NCBI RefSeq assembly: GCF_013408245.1
Contig: NZ_JACBYS010000004.1
Span: forward strand, 275,538-339,537
Direction: 5' to 3'
Length of the DNA: 64,000 nucleotides
Source: Duganella sp. 1224
GTDB lineage: Bacteria > Pseudomonadota > Gammaproteobacteria > Burkholderiales > Burkholderiaceae_D
Shown one piece after another: positions 1-9,026 of the stretch. The notes beneath the pieces are model-generated. The model was not told the DNA's origin, did no database searches, and saw only the letters and a program-made list of their open reading frames with translations. A program made the translations under genes and the position numbers. Every line of letters starts with the position of its first letter. Positions within the stretch are counted from its first letter, which is position 1.

Positions 1-1209
1 GCGCTGATCCACCAGAAGCCGCGCCTGTTCTCCAATATGCTGGGCAACCGCGAAGCCCTGCTGGTGCTGCGCTTTCCCGGCCAGGCGCCGCTGATCGAGG
101 TCAATCCCAGCCACACGCCGGTACCGCGCGTCATGCCGCTGCGCACCAACGCGCCGCTGGGGCTGGACGACGTGCGCCACGCGGCCGAGCACGGCGATAT
201 TCCGTTTTCCGTGCTGGCCGTGACGACGCCGATTTCCGGCGCGCCGCAGGACCTGGAAATCGTCGCCGGCCGCCTGATGAGCGAGCGCAGCCGGGTGCTG
301 CGGGCCTACCGCAACGAGATCCTGCTGGTGGCGTCCAGCGGCGCCTGCCTGCTGGCCTTCCTGGCGTGGTGGGGCGCGCGCCGCGGCCTGTCGCCGTTGC
401 GCGCGCTGGCGCGGCAGACCGCCAGCATCGGCGTGCGCAACCTGTCCACCCGCATCGAGCAGCGCGGCGCGCCGCGCGAGCTGGCGCCGCTGATCGACGG
501 CGTCAACGGCATGCTGGAGCGGCTGGAGCGCAGCTTCACGCAACTGAGCCAGGTGTCGGCCGACATGGCGCACGACCTGCGCACGCCGATCGGCAACCTG
601 CTGGGCCAGACCGAGGTGGCGCTGGGCCAGCGGCGCGACGTCGCCTACTACGAAAAACTGCTGGGATCGAATTTCGAGGAGCTGCAGCGGCTGTCCAAGA
701 TGACCGACAACATGCTGTTCCTGGCGCGCGCCGACAACGCCGACAACGCCATCGAGCGCAAGCTGCTGCCGCTGGCCGACGAGCTGCAGCGCATGGTCGA
801 TTATTTCGAGGGCGTGGCCGAGGAGCGCGAGGTGCGCATCGCGGTCAGCGGCGATGGCCAGGTCTGGGCCGACCAGACGCTGCTGCGGCGCGCGCTGGGC
901 AATCTGCTGGCCAACGCGGTGCGCTACGCCGACGCCGGCTCGGTCATCGTGCTGACCGCCACCGCGCACACGGCCGGGGTCGAGATCAGCGTCGAGAACC
1001 GCGGCCCGACCATCCCGCCGCAGCACCTGGCGCGCATCTTCGACCGCTTTTACCGCGCCGACCCGGCACGCGCCGACTCGGCCTCGTCGAGCGGCCTGGG
1101 CTTGTCGATCGTGCGCAGCATCATGACCCTGCACCAGGGCCGCTGGCAGGCCAGCAGCAACGACGGCCTGACCCGCTTCACGCTGGGCTTTCCGCCGCAG
1201 CCTCGCTGA
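1..1209 (+). CDS. Sensor histidine kinase, heavy-metal type (5' truncated)
   Basis: The reading frame is open from base 1, so the gene starts upstream of the window. The visible part has the end of a periplasmic sensor region, one membrane helix (bases about 320-370), a HAMP-like linker, a HisKA dimerisation helix with the phospho-acceptor His in MAHDLRTP (bases about 565-590), an N-box (NLLANAVRYAD) and a G-box (SGLGLSIV). The order matches CusS/IrlS-type kinases that sense metal ions in the periplasm and phosphorylate an OmpR-type regulator. Its last 32 bases overlap, on the opposite strand, the end of the response regulator gene at 1178-1879. That convergent arrangement is unusual for a cognate pair; the true partner could lie upstream of the window. 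The inducing ion is unknown. Confidence 0.9.
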   Translation, partial: ALIHQKPRLFSNMLGNREALLVLRFPGQAPLIEVNPSHTPVPRVMPLRTNAPLGLDDVRHAAEHGDIPFSVLAVTTPISGAPQDLEIVAGRLMSERSRVLRAYRNEILLVASSGACLLAFLAWWGARRGLSPLRALARQTASIGVRNLSTRIEQRGAPRELAPLIDGVNGMLERLERSFTQLSQVSADMAHDLRTPIGNLLGQTEVALGQRRDVAYYEKLLGSNFEELQRLSKMTDNMLFLARADNADNAIERKLLPLADELQRMVDYFEGVAEEREVRIAVSGDGQVWADQTLLRRALGNLLANAVRYADAGSVIVLTATAHTAGVEISVENRGPTIPPQHLARIFDRFYRADPARADSASSSGLGLSIVRSIMTLHQGRWQASSNDGLTRFTLGFPPQPR

Positions 1210-1879
1210 CCTCGGCCTCGCAGCGGTAGCCGACGCCGTGCACCGTGTGGATCAGCTGGGTGGCGAACGGCAGGTCGACCTTCTTGCGCAGGCGCCGCAC
1301 GGCGACGTCGACGACATTGGTGTCGCTGTCGAAGTTCATGTCCCACACGCGCGAGGCGATCAGCGAGCGCGACAGCGCCATGCCCTGGTGCTGGACGAAG
1401 AATTCCAGCAGCACGAATTCCTGGTTGGTCAGCGTCAGGCGCTGGCCGGCGCGCGTCACGCGGCGCGTCGCCACGTCGATCAGCAGGTCGCCCACGCGCA
1501 GGCTGTCGTCGCGCCGCTCGTGGTGGCCGCGGCGCAGCGCCACGCGGATGCGCGCCAGCAGCTCGGCGAACGAGAACGGCTTGCCGAGGTAATCCTCGGC
1601 GCCCAGTTCCAGGCCCTTCAGGCGGTCGGCCAGCGCGTCGCGCGCCGACAGGAAGATCACCGGCGTGGCCGGCGCCGGGCCGAGCTGGCGCATCACCTCC
1701 CAGCCGTCCATGCCGGGCATGCTGACGTCGAGCAGGATCAGGTCGTACTCCAGCGAGGTGGCCAGGTGCAGGCCATCCGGGCCGTTGCGCGCCAGGTCCA
1801 CCACGTAGCCGGATTCCTCCAGGCCGTCGTGCAGGTAGTCGCCGGTCTTGGCGTCGTTTTCGATGACCAGGATTTTCAT
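1178..1879 (-). CDS. OmpR/PhoB-family response regulator, heavy-metal type
   Basis: This 233-residue two-domain regulator has an N-terminal receiver domain with acidic pocket residues near the start and the phospho-acceptor Asp51 in LLDVSMPGMDG. The C-terminal half is an OmpR-type winged helix (residues about 130-225, ending VGYRCE). It resembles CusR/CopR regulators that bind direct repeats ahead of metal-efflux genes. It starts 3 bp after the stop of the M13 peptidase gene, so it looks like the last gene of the leftward operon that begins with the SDR at 8988. Its 3' end overlaps the sensor kinase at 1-1209 on the other strand. Pairing with that kinase is plausible but not proven. Confidence 0.88.
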   Translation of the reverse strand: MKILVIENDAKTGDYLHDGLEESGYVVDLARNGPDGLHLATSLEYDLILLDVSMPGMDGWEVMRQLGPAPATPVIFLSARDALADRLKGLELGAEDYLGKPFSFAELLARIRVALRRGHHERRDDSLRVGDLLIDVATRRVTRAGQRLTLTNQEFVLLEFFVQHQGMALSRSLIASRVWDMNFDSDTNVVDVAVRRLRKKVDLPFATQLIHTVHGVGYRCEAEVSEAAAESPA

Positions 1880-1882
1880 GCG

Positions 1883-3934
1883 TCACCAGATGCGTACGCG
1901 CTGCGCCGGCGGCAGGTACATCCGGTCGCCGGGCTGGACGTCGAAGGCGCGGTAGAAGTCGGGCTGGTTGCGCAGCGGGATGTTGGTGCGGGCGGCGCCG
2001 GGCGCGTGGACGTCGGTCTTCAGCCGGCGGATCAGCTCGGCGTCCAGCATCTTGACGCGGCGCGACTGCGCGTAGCCCATGTAGAAGCGCTGCTCGCCGC
2101 TGAGGCCGTCGATGACCGGCGCCGGCGCGCCGTGCAGCGAGCGCGTCCAGGCCTGGTAGGCGATCGCCAGGCCGCTGTTGTCGGCGATGTTCTCGTCGCG
2201 CGTCAGGGCGCCGTTGACGTGCTGGCCGGGCAGCGGGCTGAACTGGTCGTATTGGGCGGTCAGGCGCGCGATGCGGTCTTCGAAGGCCTGGTGGTCGGCC
2301 GTGCGCCACCAGTCGCGCAGGTTGCCGTCGCCGTCGTAGCGGGCGCCGTGATCGTCGAAGGCATGGCTGATTTCATGGCCGATGACGGCGCCGATGGCGC
2401 CATAGTTGACGGCGTCGTCGGCATCGGCGTCGAAGAATGGCGCTTGCAGCATGGCGGCCGGGAACACCACCTCGTTCAGCTGCGGGTTGTAGTAGGCATT
2501 GACGGTTTGCGGCGGCAGGCCCCATTCGGCGCGGTCGACCGGCCCGTCCAGCTTGCCGATCCTGCGCGCGTAGTCGGACTGGCGCCAGCGCAGCACGTTG
2601 CCCAGCAGGTCGTCGCGGCGCACCAGCAGCGCGCTGTCGTCGCGCCAGCGGTCCGGGTAGCCGATCTTGACCGTCAGCTTGGCCAGCTTGGCCTGCGCCG
2701 CGCGTTTGGTGTCCGGCCCCATCCAGTCGAGCTGGTCGATGTCGGCGCGGTAGGCGTCGAGCAGGTTGCGCACCAGCGCCGCCATGCGCTGCTTGCGCTC
2801 GGGCGGGAAGTACTGCCGCACATAGAGCTGGCCGAGCGCTTCGCCCAGCGTGTCGTTGATCAGGCGTACGCCGCGTTTCCAGCGCGGCGGCTGGGCCGCG
2901 GTGCCGCTCAGGGCCTGGCCATAAAACGCGAAATTGGCGTCGGCCGCCGCCCGGTTCAGGTAGGGCGCGCAGGCGTGCAGCAGCTGCCACTTGAAGTACG
3001 CTTGCAGCGTGGACAGCGGCGTGCGGTCCAGCAGCGCGGCCATGCCCTGGAAATAGCCGGGCTGGCCGATGATCAGCGGCGCGACAGTGTCTTGCAGGCC
3101 GGCCGCGCGCAGGTAGGCGCGCCAGTCGTAGCTGGGCGTCAGCGCGGCCAGCTGGGCCGGGGTGCGCGGGTTGTAGCTGGCTGCCGGGTCGCGCAGCTGC
3201 TCCGCCGTCCATTGCAGGCGCGCCAGTTGCTGTTCGAAGGCCAGCACGGCGCGCGCGTTGGCGTCGGCGTCGGCCACGCCGGCCAGCGTCAGCATCTGCG
3301 CCACGTGCCGCTGGTAGCGCTGCAGCAGGTCGGCGGCGCGGGCATCGTCCGGGCGCAGATAGTCGTCGCGGTCCGGCAGGCCCAGGCCGTCCTGGTCCAG
3401 CAGCAGCGCGTAGCGGGTGGCCTGGTGGCTGTCCTGGTCGACCGTCACGCTGTACAGCGCGCTGATGCCGAGTTGTTGCAGGTGGGCGATCAGTTGCGGC
3501 AGTTGCTGGCGGGTGGACAGCGCGTCCACCCGCGCCAGTTCTTCCCGCAGCGGCGTCAGGCCGAGTTGCTCCAGCCGGTCTTCGTCCATGTAGCTGGCGT
3601 AAAAGTCGGCCAGCCGGCGGCTGTCTGGTGTGGCGTCCGGCTGGGCGATGGCGTTGTCGAGCAGGGTGCGCAACTGCGGCAGCACCTGGTCGGCCAGTTG
3701 CTGGTAGGCGCCCCAGCTCGGCCGGTCAGGCGGGATGGCGGTGGTGGCCAGCCAGCGGCCGTTCATGTGCTGGAAAAAATCGTCCTGGCTGCGCACGGCG
3801 GGATCGATGGCCGCGCGGTCGATGCCGGCCGTCGGCGGCGGCGCGCCGCGGGCGCCGGCGGCGAATAGCAGGGGCACCAGGGGCAGCAGGCGCAGCAGGG
3901 GCAGCAGGCGTGGCGTCATGCGGCGGCGCTTCAC
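1883..3934 (-). CDS. M13-family zinc metallopeptidase (PepO/neprilysin-like)
   Basis: Exported zinc endopeptidase of 683 residues, the usual size for the family. An N-terminal basic stretch and hydrophobic core (residues about 1-30, ending near ARGA) form a signal peptide. The catalytic domain shows NAYYNP (about 479-484), the zinc site HEISH (520-524) and the third-ligand motif ENIADNSG (581-588). The chain ends in RIW, the conserved terminal Trp of the family. The GTG start at 3934 overlaps the pirin stop (GTGA), which favours it; an ATG 15 bases downstream is the alternative and would still leave a signal peptide. It probably trims oligopeptides in the periplasm. Gene order places it between pirin and the response regulator in one operon. 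Confidence 0.93.
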   Translation of the reverse strand: MKRRRMTPRLLPLLRLLPLVPLLFAAGARGAPPPTAGIDRAAIDPAVRSQDDFFQHMNGRWLATTAIPPDRPSWGAYQQLADQVLPQLRTLLDNAIAQPDATPDSRRLADFYASYMDEDRLEQLGLTPLREELARVDALSTRQQLPQLIAHLQQLGISALYSVTVDQDSHQATRYALLLDQDGLGLPDRDDYLRPDDARAADLLQRYQRHVAQMLTLAGVADADANARAVLAFEQQLARLQWTAEQLRDPAASYNPRTPAQLAALTPSYDWRAYLRAAGLQDTVAPLIIGQPGYFQGMAALLDRTPLSTLQAYFKWQLLHACAPYLNRAAADANFAFYGQALSGTAAQPPRWKRGVRLINDTLGEALGQLYVRQYFPPERKQRMAALVRNLLDAYRADIDQLDWMGPDTKRAAQAKLAKLTVKIGYPDRWRDDSALLVRRDDLLGNVLRWRQSDYARRIGKLDGPVDRAEWGLPPQTVNAYYNPQLNEVVFPAAMLQAPFFDADADDAVNYGAIGAVIGHEISHAFDDHGARYDGDGNLRDWWRTADHQAFEDRIARLTAQYDQFSPLPGQHVNGALTRDENIADNSGLAIAYQAWTRSLHGAPAPVIDGLSGEQRFYMGYAQSRRVKMLDAELIRRLKTDVHAPGAARTNIPLRNQPDFYRAFDVQPGDRMYLPPAQRVRIW

Positions 3935-4626
3935 GCAACTTCCACCATGACCAGCTCGGCATCCTCCAGCGCGGTGATGTGGGTGGTCTCGACGTTCAGG
4001 ATCACCGCGCCGTCGCCGCTGGCCATGGTTTCGCCGTCGATGCCGATCTGGCCGGCGGCCACCACCAGGTAGGCCTGGCGGCCGCGCCCCAGCGCATGGC
4101 TGACCTGGTCGCCGGCCTTGAGCATGGCGTTCAGCACGCGGGCGTCGGCGTCAATCGGCAGCGCCTGCTCGTCGCCGGGCAGGCCGCTGGCCAGCACGGT
4201 GAAGCCGGCGCCCGGCGCGCGCGGAATCGGCCGGGTTTCCCAGCGCGGCGGCGCGTCCGGCACGCGCGGCTGCAGCCAGATCTGGTACAGCCGCAGCGGC
4301 ACCTTGCCGTGGTTGGCTTCCGAGTGGCGGATGCCGGTGCCGGCGCTCATCACCTGCACCTCGCCGCCTTGCAACTGGCCGACCGAGCCGAGGCTGTCGC
4401 GGTGCTGCAGTAGGCCGTGCCGCACGTAGCTGACGATTTCCACCGCCCGGTGGCCATGCATCGGGAAGCCGGCGCCAACCGCCACCTCGTCGTCGTTCCA
4501 CACGTAGAGCGGGCCCAGCGGGCTATGCTCGGGGTTGCCGGTGGCGTCCACCTTGAAGTGATAGCTGGCGCGCAGCCAGGGCAGGTTGTTACGGTCCAGT
4601 GATTTCGCGCGTCGATGTAAAAGCAT
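3931..4626 (-). CDS. Pirin-family cupin protein
   Basis: The protein has 231 residues and two cupin domains. The N-terminal metal-binding cupin shows FPMHGHRAVEI and later GTGIRHSEAN, which give the His/His/His/Glu set typical of bacterial pirins such as E. coli YhhW. Those enzymes hold Fe or Cu and some have quercetin dioxygenase activity. The open frame extends upstream to 4812, but that extension runs into the preceding MDR gene and has no cupin similarity, so the ATG at 4626 (MLLHRRAKSLD) is chosen. It lies 28 bp after the oxidoreductase stop and overlaps the M13 gene by 4 bp. The substrate is unknown; its neighbours suggest detoxification of reactive carbonyl or aromatic compounds. Confidence 0.9.
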   Translation of the reverse strand: MLLHRRAKSLDRNNLPWLRASYHFKVDATGNPEHSPLGPLYVWNDDEVAVGAGFPMHGHRAVEIVSYVRHGLLQHRDSLGSVGQLQGGEVQVMSAGTGIRHSEANHGKVPLRLYQIWLQPRVPDAPPRWETRPIPRAPGAGFTVLASGLPGDEQALPIDADARVLNAMLKAGDQVSHALGRGRQAYLVVAAGQIGIDGETMASGDGAVILNVETTHITALEDAELVMVEVA

Positions 4627-4654
4627 GATGGTCTGTCTGATCAGGTAAAGCGAC

Positions 4655-5662
4655 TTAACGCAGCAGCACGGCGCCGTCCTTGCCCGGCTGCTCGGCGTGG
4701 AGGACGGCGGCGGCGATGGCGTCCAGCGGATATTCGGCGGCCACGCGGAACAGCGCCGGCGCGGTGCGCGCCAGCCGCAGCGCGGTGGCGCGGTCGGCGT
4801 CGCGCTGGGCATCCGGCAGCGCCGGCCAGCGGCCGACCGAGACGCCGCCGATGCGCAGGTCGCGGGTGGAAAACGCCAGCGCCGGCACGCTCAGCGGCTG
4901 GCCCGACAGGTCGCCGTAGGACACCAGCGTGCCGCCGCCGTCCAGCAATGCCGCCAGCGTGCTGGCCACCGCGCCGCCGACCGGGTCCAGCGCCACCCTG
5001 AGCGGCATGCCCTGGGTGACGGCGTAGATGCGCTTGCTCCAGTCGGCCTGGTCGGTGCTGACAATGCCCATGTAGGGCGCCTGTTCCTGCAGCGCGGCGA
5101 CGGCCGCGGCCGAGCGCACCACGCCCACCGCGCGGTAGCCGGCTTCGTGCAGCAGCTGGGCGGTCAGGCGGGCGACCGCGCCGCCGGCGGCCGACAGCGC
5201 CACCACGTCGCCGCGACGGGCGCCGGCGTCCTGCACCGCGCGGAACAGCAGCGCGGCGGTCAGCGGCGCCACGTGCAGCTGGGCGGCGGCGGCATCGGCG
5301 ACGTCGTCCGGGGTGACCGTGACGAAGCGGGCCGGCGCGATCACCTTGTCGCTCCAGGCCCAGCGGGCCGGGAAGAAGGCCACGCGCGCGCCCGGCGCCA
5401 GCGCCGGATCGACGCCGGCGCCAACCGCCTCGATGACGCCGGCGCCCTCAAAACCGGGCCGGGCGCCGTCCACGCCGACCGGCGCGGTGTTGCCCGGCGC
5501 GCGGTAGCGGCCGCGCACGCCCAGCAGGTCGCCGGGGTGGATGGGCCGGTGCGTTACGCGGATCAGCACCTCGCCCTGCGACGGCGGCGGCAGTTCCGGC
5601 GCCTCGGTCAGGTGCAGGACCTCGGCCGGCTCGCCGTACTGGTGGTAGATGATGCTGCGCAT
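4655..5662 (-). CDS. MDR-superfamily quinone oxidoreductase / enoyl reductase-like
   Basis: This 335-residue medium-chain dehydrogenase/reductase has a GroES-like N-terminal domain (EVLIRVTHRPIHPGD, about 30-45) and a Rossmann NADPH-binding domain from about residue 120. The Cys/His/Glu catalytic zinc ligands and the structural-zinc cysteine cluster of true alcohol dehydrogenases are not evident. That points to the zinc-free quinone oxidoreductase or 2-enoyl thioester reductase branch. It would reduce an activated C=C bond or quinone with NADPH in the cytoplasm. It follows the epoxide hydrolase with an 11-bp gap and belongs to the same leftward operon. The exact substrate cannot be read from the sequence. 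Confidence 0.85.
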   Translation of the reverse strand: MRSIIYHQYGEPAEVLHLTEAPELPPPSQGEVLIRVTHRPIHPGDLLGVRGRYRAPGNTAPVGVDGARPGFEGAGVIEAVGAGVDPALAPGARVAFFPARWAWSDKVIAPARFVTVTPDDVADAAAAQLHVAPLTAALLFRAVQDAGARRGDVVALSAAGGAVARLTAQLLHEAGYRAVGVVRSAAAVAALQEQAPYMGIVSTDQADWSKRIYAVTQGMPLRVALDPVGGAVASTLAALLDGGGTLVSYGDLSGQPLSVPALAFSTRDLRIGGVSVGRWPALPDAQRDADRATALRLARTAPALFRVAAEYPLDAIAAAVLHAEQPGKDGAVLLR

Positions 5663-5673
5663 GGGCCGTCTCC

Positions 5674-6912
5674 TTAGCGCAGCTTGGCGAAGCCGGCGCG
5701 CAGTTCGCGCACGAACAGCGCCGGTTGTTCAAACGCCGCGAAGTGGCCACCGCGCTCGACCTCGTTCCAGTAGATCATGTGCGGGTAGCTCTGCTCGGCC
5801 CACGAGCGCGGCGCGCGGTAGATCTCCTTCGGGAACACGCTGACCGCCACCGGCAGGTCGAGCCGGCCGCCGGAGAAACTCGATGGCGAGTTTTCCCAGT
5901 AGATGCGGGCCGAGGAGGCCGAGGTGTTGGTCAGCCAGTACAGCGAGATGTCGTCCAGCATTTCATCGCGCGTCAGCACATTCTCGACGTCGCCGCCGTT
6001 GTCGCTCCAGGCCTGGAATTTCTCGTAGATCCAGGCGGCCTGGCCGACCGGCGTCGAACTCAGCACCTCGCCCACGGTTTGCGGCCGCGTCGCCTGCTCG
6101 TTGAAGTAGCCGTATTCGCCGCTGAGGAAGCGGCCGACGCCGTCCACCGCGCGCTGCTCGTCGGCCGACAGCGTGGCCGGCATTTTTTCCGGGAACACAA
6201 ACTGCCAGTTCAGGTGGATGCCGGCCAGGCCGGCCGGCTTGACGTGGCCGAGCGCGGTGGTGACGCCGGCGCCCCAGTCGCCGCCCTGCGCCACCCACTT
6301 GCTGTAGCCGAGGCGCGCCATCAGCGTGCCCCAGGCCTGGGCGATGCGCACCACGTTCCAGCCCTTGTCCCTGGGCTTGTCGGAGAAGCCGAAGCCGGGC
6401 AGCGACGGCACCACCACGTGGAAGGCGTCCTCGGCCTTGCCGCCGTGCGCGGTCGGATCGGTCAGCGGGCCGATCACCTTGAGGAATTCGAAGATCGAGC
6501 CGGGCCAGCCGTGGGTCAGGATCAGCGGCAGCGCGTTTTCGTGTTTCGAGCGCACGTGCAGGAAGTGGATGCCGACGCCGTCGATCTCGGTGCGGAACTG
6601 CGGGAAGGCGTTGAGGCGGGCCTCGGTGCGGCGCCAGTCGTAGCGCTGCTGCCAGTACCTGGCCACGTCCTGCATGCGCTTGAGTGGCACGCCTTGTGCC
6701 CAGTCGGGGCCGGTTTGCTGGTTGGGCCAGCGGGTCATCGACAGGCGCAGCTTGAGGTCGTCCAGTAGCGCCTGCGGCACATCCACGCGGAAGGGCGTGA
6801 CGGCGCTGGTGGCGGGCGGCAGCGCCAGGCCTGGCGGCGCGGCGCGGCGCGCGGCCGCGGGTTTGCCGGTCAACAGCGCGCGGCGCGCTGGCTGGGTGGG
6901 TGTTGCTTGCAT
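5674..6912 (-). CDS. Epoxide hydrolase (EHN / microsomal type), paralogue 1
   Basis: 412 residues. An EHN-type N-terminal segment (DDLKLRLSMTRWP, about 51-63) precedes an alpha/beta-hydrolase fold. It carries the oxyanion motif HGWPGS (134-139), the nucleophile Asp212 in GGDWGAGV and the catalytic His near 390 in GGHFAAFEQP. The enzyme opens epoxides to diols through an ester intermediate. It is closely similar along its length to the next gene upstream, so the two look like a tandem duplication. Unlike that paralogue, its N-terminus has twin arginines without a clean hydrophobic core, so it is probably cytoplasmic or a decayed Tat substrate. The operon gaps are 11 and 15 bp. Confidence 0.92.
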   Translation of the reverse strand: MQATPTQPARRALLTGKPAAARRAAPPGLALPPATSAVTPFRVDVPQALLDDLKLRLSMTRWPNQQTGPDWAQGVPLKRMQDVARYWQQRYDWRRTEARLNAFPQFRTEIDGVGIHFLHVRSKHENALPLILTHGWPGSIFEFLKVIGPLTDPTAHGGKAEDAFHVVVPSLPGFGFSDKPRDKGWNVVRIAQAWGTLMARLGYSKWVAQGGDWGAGVTTALGHVKPAGLAGIHLNWQFVFPEKMPATLSADEQRAVDGVGRFLSGEYGYFNEQATRPQTVGEVLSSTPVGQAAWIYEKFQAWSDNGGDVENVLTRDEMLDDISLYWLTNTSASSARIYWENSPSSFSGGRLDLPVAVSVFPKEIYRAPRSWAEQSYPHMIYWNEVERGGHFAAFEQPALFVRELRAGFAKLR

Positions 6913-6927
6913 GGTGTTCTCCTGGGC

Positions 6928-8226
6928 TTAACGGACGGTGGCAAAGGCGCGGCGCAACTCGGCCGTGAACAGCGTCGGCTGCTCGAAGGCCGCGAAGTGG
7001 CCGCCGCGCGCCGCTTCGTTCCAGTAGTACAGCTTCGCGTACACGCGCTCGGCCCACTTGCGCGGCGGGTGGTACAGCTCGCCGGGGAACAGGCTGACCG
7101 CCACCGGCAGGTCCAGCTTTTGCGTCGCGAAATCGGTGGTGAAGCTTTCCGCGTACAGGCGCGCCGACGAGGCGCCGCTGTCGGTCAGCCAGTACAGGGA
7201 AATGTTGTCGAGCATGTCGTCCAGCGTCAGCACCGATTCCGGCTGGTGGTGGCTGTCGGTCCATTCGCCCAGCTTTTCGTAGATCCAGGCGGCTTGCGCC
7301 ACCGGCGAGTCGGCCAGCGCGTAGCCGATGGTCTGCGGGCGCGTGCCCTGCAGCTTGGCGTAGCCGGATTTGCTGCCGTCAAACGCCACCAGTTGGGCGA
7401 TGGTGGCCTGCTCTTCCTTGTCCGGTTCGCCTTCGATCGGCGGCGGGAACAGGATCGGCAGGTTGAGGTGGATGGCGGCCAGGCCGTCGGCGTGCTGCTT
7501 GGCCAGCCAGGTGGTGACGCCGGCGCCCCAGTCGCCGCCCTGCGCCACCCACTTCTTGTAGCCGAGGCGGCGCATCAAGGTGGCCCAGGCGCGGGCGATG
7601 TGCGGCAGGCCCCAGCCGGTGCTGGTCGGCTTGCCGGAGAAGCCGTAGCCCGGCAGCGACGGGATCACCACGTGGAAGGCGTCCTCGGCCTTGCCGCCGT
7701 GCGCGGTCGGGTCGACCAGCGGGCCGATGCTCTTGATGAATTCGAATACCGAGCCCGGCCAGCCGTGCGTCAGCACGATCGGCAGCGCGTTCGGGTGTTT
7801 CGAGCGCACGTGCAGGAAGTGGATGTCGAGGCCGTCGATGCGGGTGATGAACTGCGGGAAGGCGTTCAGCTTCGCTTCGGCTTGGCGCCAGTCATAGTGG
7901 TGCTGCCAGTGGTCGGCCAGCGCCTGCAGGCGCGCCAGCGGCAGGCCCTGGGACCAGTCCGGCACCAGTTCCTGGTCGGGCCAGCGCGTCATCGACAGGC
8001 GCAGCTTGAGGTCGTCCAGCGCGGCCTGCGGGATGGCGGCCTTGAACGGCTGCACGCCGGGCACGCTGGCCGGACGCTCGAAGGCGACCGGCTGGACGGG
8101 ATTGGCGGCCGCGGCCGCCGAGACGGCCGCCGGCAGCAGGCTGGCGATGCCGCCGGCGGCGGCCGCCGCGGCGACACCGCGCAGCGCCGCGCGGCGCGAA
8201 GGGTCCGGATGCGGGAACTGGTCCAT
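6928..8226 (-). CDS. Epoxide hydrolase (EHN / microsomal type), Tat-exported paralogue 2
   Basis: 432 residues. It begins with a twin-arginine signal (SRRAALRG followed by an Ala-rich hydrophobic stretch, residues about 10-40), so it is predicted to be folded before export to the periplasm. The mature part has the EHN segment DDLKLRLSMTRWP, HGWPGS, the nucleophile Asp232 in GGDWGAGV and GGHFAAFEQP near the end. All are shared with paralogue 1, which lies 15 bp downstream. It sits 12 bp after the SDR stop. A duplicated pair with different predicted locations would let the cell hydrolyse epoxides on both sides of the membrane; this is inferred, not shown. Confidence 0.92.
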   Translation of the reverse strand: MDQFPHPDPSRRAALRGVAAAAAAGGIASLLPAAVSAAAAANPVQPVAFERPASVPGVQPFKAAIPQAALDDLKLRLSMTRWPDQELVPDWSQGLPLARLQALADHWQHHYDWRQAEAKLNAFPQFITRIDGLDIHFLHVRSKHPNALPIVLTHGWPGSVFEFIKSIGPLVDPTAHGGKAEDAFHVVIPSLPGYGFSGKPTSTGWGLPHIARAWATLMRRLGYKKWVAQGGDWGAGVTTWLAKQHADGLAAIHLNLPILFPPPIEGEPDKEEQATIAQLVAFDGSKSGYAKLQGTRPQTIGYALADSPVAQAAWIYEKLGEWTDSHHQPESVLTLDDMLDNISLYWLTDSGASSARLYAESFTTDFATQKLDLPVAVSLFPGELYHPPRKWAERVYAKLYYWNEAARGGHFAAFEQPTLFTAELRRAFATVR

Positions 8227-8238
8227 GGCGCGCTCCGC

Positions 8239-8988
8239 TTAAACCTGGGCCAGGCCGCCGTCGACGAACAGCTCGCTGCCGTTGACGAAGCTGGCGTCAT
8301 CCGAGGCCAGGAACACCACCGCCTTGGCGATTTCCTCCGGTTCGCCGACGCGGCCCAGCGGCACTTGCGAGGCCAGGTAGTCCAGCAGGCCTTGCTGCGC
8401 GGCCGGGTCGTTGCCGGCCAGTTCCACCAGGCCCGGCGTGCGGATCGGGCCAGGGCTGACCACGTTGATGCGGATGCCGCGGTCCTTGACGTCCAGGATC
8501 CAGCTGCGCGCCAGGTTGCGCACGGCGGCCTTGCTGGCGCTGTAGATGCTGAAGGCGGCGGTGCCCAGCACGCCGGCGGTCGAGCTGGTCAGGATGACCG
8601 AGGCGCCCTTGGCCAGCAGCGGCAGCGCGCCCTGCACGGTGAAGGTCAGGCCCTTGACGTTGCGGTCGAAGGCGTCGTTGAAGTGTTCCTCGGTGATGCC
8701 GCCCAGCGGCGCCATCGAGCCGCCGCCGGCGTTGACGTACAGCACGTCGATGTGGCCGGCCTGGTCCTTGATGGTCTCGAACAGACGCTGCAGGTCGGCG
8801 CTGCTGGACGAGTCGGCCCGGATGCCGGTGGCGCCCGGCATGCCGGCGACAGCCTTGTCCAGCTCGGCCTGGCGGCGGCCGGTGAGGAAGACGCGCGCGC
8901 CCTCGGCGGCGAAACGCTGGGCGGTGGCCAGGCCGATGCCGCTGGTGCCGCCGGTGACCACTGCTACTTTGCCTTGAAGCTTGCTCAT
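8239..8988 (-). CDS. Short-chain dehydrogenase/reductase (SDR)
   Basis: This classical SDR of 249 residues has the cofactor motif TGGTSGIG (about 12-19), NAGGG, a catalytic Ser in ILTSSTAG and YSASK with the catalytic Tyr and Lys, and ends in VDGGLAQV. The open frame runs upstream to 9123, but ATG 8988 has a good AGGAG ribosome site 8 bases upstream and starts the SDR fold exactly (MSKLQGKVAVVTGG). It is the first gene of the leftward operon, with a recognisable promoter at 9027-9055 and an operator-like site at 9061-9095. It probably interconverts an alcohol and a ketone or aldehyde with NAD(P). The substrate is unknown. Confidence 0.93.
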   Translation of the reverse strand: MSKLQGKVAVVTGGTSGIGLATAQRFAAEGARVFLTGRRQAELDKAVAGMPGATGIRADSSSSADLQRLFETIKDQAGHIDVLYVNAGGGSMAPLGGITEEHFNDAFDRNVKGLTFTVQGALPLLAKGASVILTSSTAGVLGTAAFSIYSASKAAVRNLARSWILDVKDRGIRINVVSPGPIRTPGLVELAGNDPAAQQGLLDYLASQVPLGRVGEPEEIAKAVVFLASDDASFVNGSELFVDGGLAQV

Positions 8989-9026
8989 GATGGAACTCCT
9001 TCGTATTGGGTTAGTTGATGGAACCC

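Noticed and set aside
1238..3868. A 876-codon plus-strand frame across the response regulator and M13 genes
   Set aside because: It is antisense to two genes with clear catalytic motifs and has only Val/Gln/Arg-rich low-complexity sequence typical of GC-rich shadow frames.
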